64,000 bases of DNA, taken from assembly GCF_000758665.1 (NCBI RefSeq), contig NZ_CP009285.1, positions 806,001-870,000 on the forward strand, in the 5' to 3' direction. Origin of the DNA: Paenibacillus borealis. GTDB lineage: Bacteria > Bacillota > Bacilli > Paenibacillales > Paenibacillaceae. Under the pieces are notes generated by a model. It was not told the origin of the DNA. It saw only the letters and a list, made by a program, of their open reading frames with translations, and ran no database searches. A program made the translations under genes and the position numbers. Of the stretch, positions 34,781 through 43,880 are shown one piece after another. Position 1 is the stretch's first letter. Every line of letters starts with the position of its first letter.

Positions 34781-35650
34781 ATGGTGAAACTATTTGTATA
34801 CGGAACACTTCGGAGGGACGAACGAAACCATAGATTACTGGGTTGTAGCTCAGTAGATACCCAAATAGCCTTTGCTAAAGGGGGACTGGTGGATACAGGT
34901 ATTGGATTTCCTGCCATGACCTTATCAATGGATCGACTCGTTAATGGTGAGCTATACGAAGTAGGGATAGAAGAGTTACTTCGAGTAGACGTACTTGAAG
35001 GATTTTATGGACCTGGCGATTCACGGAATTATTATGAACGAATGCAAATCGATGTTCAAACGGACAAACGAGTCATAAAAGCTTGGGCTTACATTCAGCA
35101 GCGACCCATTCAGGGGCAGGTGATCCCCTATGGGGATTGGAAGCTTTATCGGATGTGCGAGGGCCAGAATATCCTTTATTTTGCATACGGCAGTTGCATG
35201 GATCTGAAGCGTATCGAAGAAGCTGGTGTGGCTGATTGGTTCACTCAGGTCGTAGGCCGCGGAATCATTAACAATTGTAATCTGCAATTCACACGAAGAA
35301 CGGCTGACGGGGGCAGGGCAGACATTGTAGAGACAGGCGGATATACGGAAGGCAAACTATATTATATACCTAAGCAAGCTCTCGAAGGATATTTATATGG
35401 ACGTGAGGGTGTAACGGGGAATATTTATAGACCAATCGTTATAACAGTTCAAGGAGAAAACGGACAAAGGTATGAAGCCTTAACCTTCGTAGTCGTGAAT
35501 AAACAAGAGGAAGTTGAGCCGCCAAACTGGTACATGGAAGAAATCCTGCGGGGGGCCTTACCGATTGTATCGAAGGGTTACTATTTGTCGTTAGTGGACC
35601 GTTTTGTTTCTAAGTTTGGTTACCCATTAAAAGAGGCGGAGAGGGGATGA
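34781..35650 (+). CDS. Tandem gamma-glutamylcyclotransferase-fold (GGCT/AIG2-like) protein
   Basis: 289 residues from ATG 34781, ten bases after GGAGG; the ATG at 34772 is too close to that site. Two GGCT-like domains in tandem: the first begins KLFVYGTLRRDERNHRLL and has VDVLEGFYGPGDSRNYY; the second begins LYFAYGSCMDLKRIEEAG and has LEGYLYGREGV. YGTL/YGS are the substrate-binding loops and the E after LEG is the candidate catalytic acid. Such enzymes release 5-oxoproline from gamma-glutamyl compounds. Two fused domains are unusual; single-domain proteins are about 120-190 residues. The stop overlaps the next ATG (ATGA). Confidence 0.75.
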   Translation: MVKLFVYGTLRRDERNHRLLGCSSVDTQIAFAKGGLVDTGIGFPAMTLSMDRLVNGELYEVGIEELLRVDVLEGFYGPGDSRNYYERMQIDVQTDKRVIKAWAYIQQRPIQGQVIPYGDWKLYRMCEGQNILYFAYGSCMDLKRIEEAGVADWFTQVVGRGIINNCNLQFTRRTADGGRADIVETGGYTEGKLYYIPKQALEGYLYGREGVTGNIYRPIVITVQGENGQRYEALTFVVVNKQEEVEPPNWYMEEILRGALPIVSKGYYLSLVDRFVSKFGYPLKEAERG

Positions 35651-36063
35651 AGGTTATCCTAAGCAAACATCCGAAGCCATCGTTAGGAATTATCACAGAT
35701 CAACAATTGAAACAATTAAAAATGGAGCATTTGAAGAAGAGGGGATTTCGGCAGGACGCCCAATCCTGGACTAATGGAACTACAAGGGTTAGATTATCCC
35801 TAGTAAATGATGCAGAGATTCCTTTGAGTGTTTTTACTAGTATTGTAGAAAAGAGCATCCAAGCTAGTAATTTGAAAAAGCAAAAGCAAAAGCAAAAGCA
35901 AAAGCCAAAGCAAAAGGCAAAACCAAAGCAAAAGGCAAAACCAAAGCCAAAAGAAAAACTAACAAAGCGCCGTGCAAAACGTAATCTTGACGAGGATTAT
36001 AGTAAACAGGATGCGATGGAGCATCGATTGCCTGGTAGTTTCGAAGGTGGTAAGAGGAGATGA
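35647..36063 (+). CDS. Small protein with Lys/Gln/Pro repeat tail
   Basis: 138 residues, start overlapping the previous stop. Residues 1-75 look like a small folded domain (KMEHLKKRGFRQDAQSWTNG). Residues about 77-105 are a simple repeat of KQ, KP and KA, strongly basic, encoded by an AAAGCA-rich microsatellite. The tail could bind nucleic acid or acidic partners. Coupled to the tandem GGCT gene. No family recognised. Confidence 0.55.
   Translation: MKVILSKHPKPSLGIITDQQLKQLKMEHLKKRGFRQDAQSWTNGTTRVRLSLVNDAEIPLSVFTSIVEKSIQASNLKKQKQKQKQKPKQKAKPKQKAKPKPKEKLTKRRAKRNLDEDYSKQDAMEHRLPGSFEGGKRR
35876..35960 (+). repeat. AAAGCA-type microsatellite inside coding sequence
   Basis: Six-base units AAAGCA/AAACCA repeat with small changes for about 85 bases and encode the KQKQ/KPK tail. 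Length could vary between strains in steps of two codons. Confidence 0.8.
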
Positions 36064-36188
36064 TTGAGTTGCAGGATTCTAAATGAACAGGGTCCCTCAG
36101 GCTTTTTTGCTGATTCCCGATTTCGATAAGGCCTAAGATAAGGTAATGGTCACGCCGCGAATAATCAGATTTTTGCATTGTTATCAAC

Positions 36189-36235
36189 AAACGTACGTTC
36201 CCTGACAACTATTGGTTACGTTTAAAAGGTATACT
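36189..36235 (+). promoter_or_regulatory. SOS-like box plus CTGACA, site A (WYL-addBA)
   Basis: AAACGTACGTTC (36189-36200) fits the GAAC-N4-GTTC LexA/DinR pattern of Bacillales except for the first base. After one base comes CTGACA (36202-36207), then 22 bases, then TATACT (36230-36235), a likely -10. The start codon is at 36297. Confidence 0.6.
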
Positions 36236-36296
36236 GGATAAAAGAGTAACTTTTCTACCTGATATTTATGAATAGTACTAAGGAGAATGAATAATC

Positions 36297-37247
36297 ATGG
36301 TCGAGAAAATTATCCGTATCCTTAACATCATTAATGCAATTCAATCCAATCCGGGGATCTCCGCAGCTGATTTAGCTTTTAAATGTGATGTAGATGTACG
36401 AACGATTTATCGTGATCTACGGTTGCTCGATACAATTGCTCCTATAACGAATACAGGTAAAGGGACTGGCTACCGTTTCATGGGCAAGTTCTTTATGTAT
36501 CCCCTTAATTTCTCAGAACAAGAAGCCCTGGTATTCTCTCTGTTACCTTCGATGGTAGATGAGGATAAACTCCCTCCTGGATTTCATACGGCATACGATA
36601 AAGTCATGTCGACACATCATAAAGAAAAGTCTAAACAAAATAGCATTATAGAAGATATCACCAATATTATTCAGATGGGTACTCCAGCATATCGGAAGGA
36701 AAGTCCCAATTTTCTACAACCGATTATTCAGGCGATTCTAGAGCAAAGAACGATTGAGACTGTCTACCATACCCAGTATCGTAATGAAACTACAGAGCGT
36801 AAAATTGATCCTTACTACCTCGTGCCACGTGATCAACGCTTCTACTTAATCGGGTATTGTCACACAAAGCAGGATATTCGAACATTCCGGATTAGTCGAT
36901 TTCATAAGGTGGAGGGTACAGCACAGTCTTTTGATAAAAGTGATTTTAATATTAAGAAATATCTTAAAAATACATGGTCAATTGAACAAGGTGAGCAGAA
37001 TATAACCTTTAGGGTGCGCTTTAGGGCTGAAGTTGCTAGATACATCAAAGAGGAAGAGTTATTTGTTCACCCGCGAATGAAGGATTGTAAGGATGGCAGC
37101 ATGATTTTTGAGGTGACAGTAAATAACGAAAAAGAGTTTATCCGGTGGATTCTGCAGTACGGGCCTGCTGCTGAAATATTAGAGCCAGCTTCAGTACGAG
37201 AAACGTTAAAAGCTCAATTGGCTCTGTGGACTGAAATGTATAAATAA
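36297..37247 (+). CDS. WYL-domain transcriptional regulator of the defence island
   Basis: 316 residues; AAGGAG precedes ATG. N-terminal HTH: NPGISAADLAFKCDVDVRTI followed by YRDLRLLDTIAPI. WYL domain with YYLVPRDQRFYLIGYCHTKQ and FRISRFHKVEG; a WCX-type C-terminal domain (VRFRAEVARYIKEEELFVHP). WYL proteins with this layout are common in phage-defence islands, where characterised examples (BrxR, CapW) repress the system until infection. It lies 52 bases upstream of the AddB-like gene on the same strand and is itself behind an SOS-like box. Confidence 0.9.
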   Translation: MVEKIIRILNIINAIQSNPGISAADLAFKCDVDVRTIYRDLRLLDTIAPITNTGKGTGYRFMGKFFMYPLNFSEQEALVFSLLPSMVDEDKLPPGFHTAYDKVMSTHHKEKSKQNSIIEDITNIIQMGTPAYRKESPNFLQPIIQAILEQRTIETVYHTQYRNETTERKIDPYYLVPRDQRFYLIGYCHTKQDIRTFRISRFHKVEGTAQSFDKSDFNIKKYLKNTWSIEQGEQNITFRVRFRAEVARYIKEEELFVHPRMKDCKDGSMIFEVTVNNEKEFIRWILQYGPAAEILEPASVRETLKAQLALWTEMYK

Positions 37248-37299
37248 GACTAAGCAGGAACGGCTAAATTTTACTCGAAATAAACAAGGTAGGAAGGAT

Positions 37300-40218
37300 G
37301 TGGGTCTCTTGAACCATAATTGGTTTGCGGATTTGTATGAAATATGCAATAACGATCCCTTTCGTAGAAAGATCCTCCTTGTGGATCATTATGATCAGGG
37401 TGAGCAGTGGCTGAATTGGATAACAAAGGAACACGGCCCACTTTTAGGTGTGGAAACAGAAACGTTAAGGTCACTCGTTGTGAAGCGGACCAAACCGGAA
37501 CTGGTGAAACGAGGGCTTCATCTTTTAAATAGTAAACAGACGTTCTGGGTTGTCCAAAATCTTATGGTTGATATGGTAGAGCAACAGGATGAATACATAA
37601 CAGTTGAGATGATTACACCAGGTATTGTTCAAAGCTTTCATCACGCGATTGAAGAACTCCGAGGGGCGGGGATTTGCGCTTCAGAGCTTTCTATCGCTGT
37701 TTTTGAACATGAGAAAAAAGGTCTCTACATCAATAAGTTACTCTCTCTATATGAACACTGGCTAGAACAGAATAATTCTACTGATTTTGCAGGTCTGCTT
37801 GATTACATACCAGAAGCTGATACAACCGCGAATAACCATCTCTTCATCCTTAGAGATTTGGGGCGGTTCTCTTCTGTGGAGAAAGAAATGCTGAATCGCA
37901 TCGCTGGAGATAGACTGCTCATTCTTCCGCAAACTGGGGCTTTCCCGTCATCCCTGCAGAATGGTGATCATGTTGCTGTTCAGCTGTACCATGCCACAGG
38001 AACTTTAGCTGAGATTCGCGAAGCATTACGACGTATCTGCAATCAAGTTAATTCTTTCGATCAAGCAGAAATCGTTGTTTCTAATTATGAGGCTTATTGT
38101 TCAACGATATATACGCTCAGCCAAGCTCTCGATATTCCTTGTACATTTTCCCAAGGTCTGCCCGTCACTTATACAAAGGTCGGAAAGGCTGCGCTGGTTT
38201 ATCTCGAATGGCTGGAATGCAACTACGATGTAGAGTGCTTACTTAAGGCTCTTCGGCACGATTATATATCAATTCTTCAACTTGGAGAACCCGTGGATCA
38301 GGCTGATCTCATCCTTGCTTTGGAGCAAAGCGGAATTGGTTGGGGAAGAGAACGGTATTCCATGTTAGAGGCCGCAGATAATGCTGAGTTAAAGGGTAAA
38401 CACATTGAAGCGACTAGGTTGTTAGATCTGGCGTTTAAAGGATTGTTTCAAAAAGTGCCTGATTCGCGTCAAGTAACGTGGACTCCTATGGTGATTTTGC
38501 ACGCATTGATAGATTTTCTTGAAAAACACACCGTTCCGAACAGTGATGCTGACTCATACGTTATCACTGAACTGATCGATCAAATGAAGCTGCAGGAGGT
38601 TGTCTCTCCACGTACATTGTCCAGCGAGACCGCGCTGCGTTATGTAAAAGAAATGGTAGAGGGTATTCGTATCTCTGGTAGCGGACCCTCTTGCGGAAAG
38701 CTGCATATTTCTTCGCTTCAAGATGGCGGCATATCGGGAAGAACTCAGACGTATATCCTAGGCATGAGTAATGAGGCTTGGTCCTTACAGCTCCGGCAGG
38801 ATCCTGTATTACTGGATATGGAACGCAGGAATCTGGAGGGGTTACTCTTATCTACTGAGCGGACTGAGCATATTATTCGTGAACGTGAGACCCGATTAGG
38901 ATTGCTATCAGGACAAGTTACATTGGGCTATTCCAGCTATGATCCGGCAGAGCAGAAGGAAACCATTCCGGCTTTTGCGTTATTACAGGCTGCTAGAATA
39001 GTGACGGACGATCCCCAGATGGATCTGACTGGACTAGGACAGGTACTGGGTAGACCGGTTGGATATATGTCGATTGACCCGAATGGAGAGCATTTGTTGG
39101 ATGGGACGGATCGCTGGCTTGGACGGTTCCACACTGAGGGGAAACTGCAAAATGGCTTTTCATCAATACGTCAATCCTTTCCATTCGCCGCTAAGTTGGA
39201 ACAAGCAGAGATGCGAATTAGCGAAGGAGCCCTATCAGAATATGAAGGAATGCTCTCGATGGATACCTTTGCGGTTCGTTATCTAAACAATCCTGAGACG
39301 TATATTAGTGTGACGCAGCTCGAACGATATGCGGAATGCCCCAAGAGGTTTTTCTTTTCCCAAGTACTGAAGCTCAGGGTAAAGGAGACTGCTGAATTCG
39401 ATCGTTCCAAATGGCTGGATGCGGCTAGCAGAGGCAGCTTGCTTCACAGTATCTTTTACCTCTATCTGAAAGAGATGGCTGCAGGTTCTATACATGAGGA
39501 TAGGCTTAAGCATGATGAACACAGGCTTCAGGAAATCACAGAGCAGGTCATCCGTGAGTATGAAGCGAAGGTGCCGCCGCCAACTCCCCATATTTATCAT
39601 AAAGAATGCGATTCGCTGCGACGTGATGTCGCCATTTTTTATCAGATGGAGCAGAAAGCTCAGGGACGGCCACGTTTTTTTGAGCTCGAATTGACATTAG
39701 ACGGACAACCCATGAGCGTCAGGCTGGATAATGGTCTTGTCATTAGAATGAAGGGATTTGTGGACAGGGTTGATGAGATCGGGCCGCACAAGTACAAGAT
39801 CTATGATTACAAAACAGGCAGTCCGGCGAAGTATGACGAGAATGAGTATTTCTCACAGGGGACGCAACTGCAGCATGCGCTGTATGCAGTTGCGGTTGAA
39901 CAGTGGCTTAAGCATACCAGTATGGACCCGGAGGCGCGTGTGGTAGAGTCAGCCTATTACTTCCCAACGGAACGAGGCAAAGGCGATGAAGTATCCCGGG
40001 TTCAAAATAAGACGGCTGAGCTTTCGGAGTTAGTGGGACATTTATTAGCTTCGATGGAGTCAGGAACATTTACTGCAACAACAGAGTCGAAACGATGTTC
40101 CTATTGCGATTATGGAGCGGTGTGCAAGAATGAATCAGAACGTACGAAGGCAAAATGGAATTTAGAACCCAATAGTCCATTGCTTTACCATATCAAGGAG
40201 GTAGAGCGTTTTGGTTGA
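37300..40218 (+). CDS. AddB-like Fe-S nuclease/helicase-fold subunit
   Basis: 972 residues from GTG 37300 (a TTG at 37309 is also possible). The C-terminus carries a RecB-type nuclease with AddB's iron-sulfur cysteines: YAECPKRFFF near 680 and RCSYCDYGAVC near 945 (C-X2-C-X5-C). RGSLLHSIFY, GFVDRVDEIGPHKYKIYDYK and the TQLQHALYA helix complete the nuclease site. The middle resembles an inactive UvrD helicase, and no Walker A is visible. Canonical AddB is about 1150 residues, so this is a shorter, diverged relative. It overlaps the AddA-like gene by eight bases. Confidence 0.8.
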   Translation: MGLLNHNWFADLYEICNNDPFRRKILLVDHYDQGEQWLNWITKEHGPLLGVETETLRSLVVKRTKPELVKRGLHLLNSKQTFWVVQNLMVDMVEQQDEYITVEMITPGIVQSFHHAIEELRGAGICASELSIAVFEHEKKGLYINKLLSLYEHWLEQNNSTDFAGLLDYIPEADTTANNHLFILRDLGRFSSVEKEMLNRIAGDRLLILPQTGAFPSSLQNGDHVAVQLYHATGTLAEIREALRRICNQVNSFDQAEIVVSNYEAYCSTIYTLSQALDIPCTFSQGLPVTYTKVGKAALVYLEWLECNYDVECLLKALRHDYISILQLGEPVDQADLILALEQSGIGWGRERYSMLEAADNAELKGKHIEATRLLDLAFKGLFQKVPDSRQVTWTPMVILHALIDFLEKHTVPNSDADSYVITELIDQMKLQEVVSPRTLSSETALRYVKEMVEGIRISGSGPSCGKLHISSLQDGGISGRTQTYILGMSNEAWSLQLRQDPVLLDMERRNLEGLLLSTERTEHIIRERETRLGLLSGQVTLGYSSYDPAEQKETIPAFALLQAARIVTDDPQMDLTGLGQVLGRPVGYMSIDPNGEHLLDGTDRWLGRFHTEGKLQNGFSSIRQSFPFAAKLEQAEMRISEGALSEYEGMLSMDTFAVRYLNNPETYISVTQLERYAECPKRFFFSQVLKLRVKETAEFDRSKWLDAASRGSLLHSIFYLYLKEMAAGSIHEDRLKHDEHRLQEITEQVIREYEAKVPPPTPHIYHKECDSLRRDVAIFYQMEQKAQGRPRFFELELTLDGQPMSVRLDNGLVIRMKGFVDRVDEIGPHKYKIYDYKTGSPAKYDENEYFSQGTQLQHALYAVAVEQWLKHTSMDPEARVVESAYYFPTERGKGDEVSRVQNKTAELSELVGHLLASMESGTFTATTESKRCSYCDYGAVCKNESERTKAKWNLEPNSPLLYHIKEVERFG

Positions 40219-43200
40219 TGATAGGGCGGCCAGAGAGCGAATTGCAGAGATACTAGACCGGACGTTGATGGTGGAAGCAGGGGCTGGATCGGGGAAGACA
40301 ACATCACTCGTTGGCCGAATGATTGCTCTGATAGAGTCAGGAAATGCCATGGCTGAGCAGATTGCTGCCATTACGTTCACACGGAAAGCAGCGGATGAGC
40401 TGAAGAGCAGGTTCAGATTGGAGCTGGAGCGGCGGATCCGTAAGGCGATTGAACCGCAGAAGGCTCTGTTGCAGCGTGCTTTACAGGAGATCGATCGGTG
40501 CTATATTGGCACAATTCATTCTTTTTGCGGCAGACTGCTTAGGGAGAGACCGATTGAGGCGAGACTGGATCCCATGTTCCGTGAGATTGAAGAAGATGAA
40601 GCTAACTTATTGCAGGACCAATGCTGGGATGAGTATCTGGTGAGCTTGATCGAGAACGGCCAGGAAAATGGGATGGCGGACCTTGCGTCCTTGCATGTAA
40701 ACGTGGAGGACCTACGCCAGGTATATAAACGGGTATGCGGCTATACCGATGTACACATTGAGACGGTTGCCGCTCCTAGACCTGACTTTGCCCTTATTCG
40801 CTTATCTCTGCCGCAGATGATAGCAGAAGCTGGGCATTACATTCCAACACAGAAGCCTGCACAAGGCTGGGACGCGCTGCAGACAATGGTTCGTGATGGC
40901 CGAAGATTACTTATACTACACGGACTTGATGATGATATGCGTATACTGCAGCTCGCATTGATGTTTGAGCGAAAAATCAATGTTACCTTAAACAGGTGGA
41001 CAGACAGTGCTATGGCAAAGGAATACAAAATTATGTTCATGGAATGGCAAAGCCGCGTCTTGTGTCCCTTCCTTGGTGCTTGGCGGGAGTATCTATATCC
41101 GCAGTTGATTGATTTTGTCAGACCAGCTGTTGCTTATGGAGCACACAAGCGAAACGAACTAGGCGTTCTGGACTTTCAGGATCTGCTGATGCGGGCAACA
41201 GCGTTACTCCGTGAGCATGAGCATGTACGGCTATTTTTTGCTACTCGTTATACACGTCTGTTCGTAGATGAATTTCAGGACACTGATCCCATTCAGGCAG
41301 AGCTCATGTTTCTGCTGACAGGTGATGATCCGAAAGAAGCGAATTGGAGACGGATCACTCCCAAACCAGGTTCTTTATTTATTGTGGGTGACCCGAAACA
41401 ATCTATTTACCGGTTCCGGCGCGCGGATATTTCTACCTATAATTGGGTCAAAAACAAGATCAGTTCCTGTGGCGAGGTCCTGCAGCTAAGTGCGAACTTT
41501 CGCTCAATCCACCATCTTGGGCAATTCACAAATGATGAATTTAATGCCCGGTTTCCAGAGGCTGAATCTGAACATCAGGCGGCTTTTGTACATATGGATA
41601 CACGAACGACTAATCCGGAGAACGGTGTACAGCATGGAGTCTACACAATGACTTATGCGAAAATGGCTGGAGGCCAGGCGGCGATTGCCGAAGCGGATGC
41701 AGACCGGGCTGCTCGTTATATTGCCTGGGCTTGCAGTGGTCAACTGAAGATTCAGGAGAAGCAGCCGGGAAGTGACGGTGGCTTCCTTGTAAGGGATGCA
41801 ACTCCAAGTGATTTCCTGGTACTGCTGAAACGAAAAGATTTTCTGCACTTATACGCTGCAAAGCTGGAGCAGTATGGAGTACCCTCTGTTACGGCTGGAA
41901 GTTCGGCGATTTACGAAGAGATCGGTGCTCTTGCTGTGCTGGCAAGTTGTCTTAATGACCTTGGAGATCCAGTATCCCTGCTAGCTGTGCTGAAGGGGAT
42001 ACTATTTAGTTGCAGTGATAATGCACTCTTCCATTATAAGATGCAAGGGTTTCCGATAACCTATACTACTTTACCGAATCGGGCAGAGGTCGGGACGATA
42101 GCACTGCCAGTATATGAAGCACTGGTACGACTCGCTGAATACGCGGATCTGATCCGGAAGATGCCGGCATTACCGGCACTGTTACATATCATAGAGGATC
42201 TGGGGATGATTCCCCTCGCAGCAGTTAGTATGACCGGCCGGGCGCGTGCCGGAACATTGATTAAACTGCTACATTTGCTGCACAAGGACAGCCTAGTTGC
42301 AGCAAGTTGGCCGGAACTGAGCTCGTATCTGATGCGGGTCGTAAAAGAAGCGAAGCTAGAGTGTGGAGATCTGTTCGCAGGTGAGCAGGATGCTGTTCGC
42401 ATTATGAACCTACATAAGGCCAAAGGGCTTGAGGCACCAGTGGTTATCTTGGCGTGCCCTTGCGGGGAGTCTGACCATGATGCCGAAGAGCATGTGGACC
42501 GGATGGGAGATTCCGCGCGCGGATATTTCAGCATCACGCGGCGAAGAGGATATCAGGAGGATGTGATTGCTCATCCACCAGGCTGGCAAGAACTCGCTGA
42601 GCGGGAGCGATTGTATATGAATGCGGAGAAGGAACGACTGCTGTATGTCGCCGCTACCCGCGCCAAACAGCTTATGATCATTAGCCGATATCCGGACCAA
42701 CCAGCAAAAGACCCGTGGAGCAGCTTCGACAGCGGGATTCAGGAAGATATAGAGCTGGATGATCCTGTAGTTATGCCTGAGGTGCCTTCGCGTTATGACG
42801 GGGTTCATGATGAGATGGCTGATGAAGATAAGGGCCGTCAGTGGCGAAGCCGGCTAGCAAAGCCGACGTATCAGACGACTTCGGTAACGAAACTGGCGAA
42901 GTCTGGAGCCGTTCAGCCGCCTCGACCGCTTGCGGGCAGAGGCATGGCGTTCGGCAGCGTGGTTCATCGCTGCATTGAACTGCTTGGGACTGGCGCGGAA
43001 TCCGGGCAGATAGAGCTGCACATCAGGATGATCGCTGAAGAAGAGGGCATGGACGAGGCACTCATTCCTGACGTGCAAACGATGCTGGAAGATGTGGTGA
43101 ATCATCCGCTGTGGCGGCGAGCGCAAGCAGCAAAGCGGATGATTCATGAGTTGCCGCTGCGTACGGTGATGACGGATATAGATCTGGAGACCGATGCTTC

Positions 43201-43453
43201 GACAGTAGGTTCCACAGCAAAGACGCTATATTTAAAAGGCGTTATTGATTTCCTCTTTGAAGAGGAGGATGGCTGGGTAGTTGTTGATTTTAAGACGGAT
43301 GTGTACGAAGAAGGGCAGCTGGCTGCGTTTGTTGAGTTCTATAAGCCACAGATTATGGCTTATAGGGGAGAGTTGGAGAGGGCGTTTGGGATGACGGTGA
43401 AAGAGATGGGGCTTTATTTTTTGCATGGGAATGAGTATGCGGTGTTAGAGTAG
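40211..43453 (+). CDS. AddA/UvrD-like helicase-nuclease subunit
   Basis: 1080 residues from TTG 40211, nine bases after AAGGAGG. Superfamily 1A helicase motifs: EAGAGSGKTTSLVGRM (Walker A), ITFTRKAADELK (Ia), FVDEFQDTDPIQ (II), VGDPKQSIYRFRRAD (III), VRIMNLHKAKGLEAPVVILA (V), LLYVAATRAKQL (VI). The C-terminal nuclease has MAFGSVVHRCIE, LKGVIDFLFEEEDGWVVVDF and KTD, so it appears active. Together with the AddB-like protein it should form a two-motor, two-nuclease DNA end-processing machine. It is distinct from, and smaller than, a housekeeping AddA (over 1200). Confidence 0.88.
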   Translation: MVDDRAARERIAEILDRTLMVEAGAGSGKTTSLVGRMIALIESGNAMAEQIAAITFTRKAADELKSRFRLELERRIRKAIEPQKALLQRALQEIDRCYIGTIHSFCGRLLRERPIEARLDPMFREIEEDEANLLQDQCWDEYLVSLIENGQENGMADLASLHVNVEDLRQVYKRVCGYTDVHIETVAAPRPDFALIRLSLPQMIAEAGHYIPTQKPAQGWDALQTMVRDGRRLLILHGLDDDMRILQLALMFERKINVTLNRWTDSAMAKEYKIMFMEWQSRVLCPFLGAWREYLYPQLIDFVRPAVAYGAHKRNELGVLDFQDLLMRATALLREHEHVRLFFATRYTRLFVDEFQDTDPIQAELMFLLTGDDPKEANWRRITPKPGSLFIVGDPKQSIYRFRRADISTYNWVKNKISSCGEVLQLSANFRSIHHLGQFTNDEFNARFPEAESEHQAAFVHMDTRTTNPENGVQHGVYTMTYAKMAGGQAAIAEADADRAARYIAWACSGQLKIQEKQPGSDGGFLVRDATPSDFLVLLKRKDFLHLYAAKLEQYGVPSVTAGSSAIYEEIGALAVLASCLNDLGDPVSLLAVLKGILFSCSDNALFHYKMQGFPITYTTLPNRAEVGTIALPVYEALVRLAEYADLIRKMPALPALLHIIEDLGMIPLAAVSMTGRARAGTLIKLLHLLHKDSLVAASWPELSSYLMRVVKEAKLECGDLFAGEQDAVRIMNLHKAKGLEAPVVILACPCGESDHDAEEHVDRMGDSARGYFSITRRRGYQEDVIAHPPGWQELAERERLYMNAEKERLLYVAATRAKQLMIISRYPDQPAKDPWSSFDSGIQEDIELDDPVVMPEVPSRYDGVHDEMADEDKGRQWRSRLAKPTYQTTSVTKLAKSGAVQPPRPLAGRGMAFGSVVHRCIELLGTGAESGQIELHIRMIAEEEGMDEALIPDVQTMLEDVVNHPLWRRAQAAKRMIHELPLRTVMTDIDLETDASTVGSTAKTLYLKGVIDFLFEEEDGWVVVDFKTDVYEEGQLAAFVEFYKPQIMAYRGELERAFGMTVKEMGLYFLHGNEYAVLE

Positions 43454-43880
43454 TATTACGGTCCATTCTTAGTTAACTAAAATATCCGTTTCGACTTTAC
43501 TGATATTTTTAGAGAGCGAAATATATTTATAGCGTGGAGATGAACAGGCACGTTCCTTATTATTTTTTAGTAAGGGGCCACCTGTTTTTTTGAGTTATTA
43601 CGGATAGCTATTAAAGTTAATATTTTATCTTTACATTTATTCTTTAAATAGGGATTTGCCTTTACAGATAGCCAGGTGAAGCTGCAATAATAGACTAAGG
43701 AGATGAGCAGAAATGGAAACGCTATTGAGCGGTTATGAAAAAAATCTAGCAAACACAAGATTAACGCTATGCAATACCACGCCAAACGATAAAAATGTAT
43801 AATTAAAGATATATTATAATCCCCATGCCTCAATAATCCAGACGTCCATGCTGGGTTAAGGTAAAAGAAGGAGTTTATAA
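43454..43880 (+). promoter_or_regulatory. Intergenic region upstream of the DUF499 operon
   Basis: No convincing gene. A TATAAT at 43815-43820 is a candidate -10 box about 60 bases before the ATG; no good -35 stands 17 bases upstream. The SOS-like signature found at the other island promoters is not present here. AAAGAAGGAG (43863-43872) is the ribosome-binding site. Confidence 0.4.

Noticed and set aside
35876-35960. CRISPR-like repeat
   Set aside because: The units are six bases with no spacers and lie inside a coding frame.
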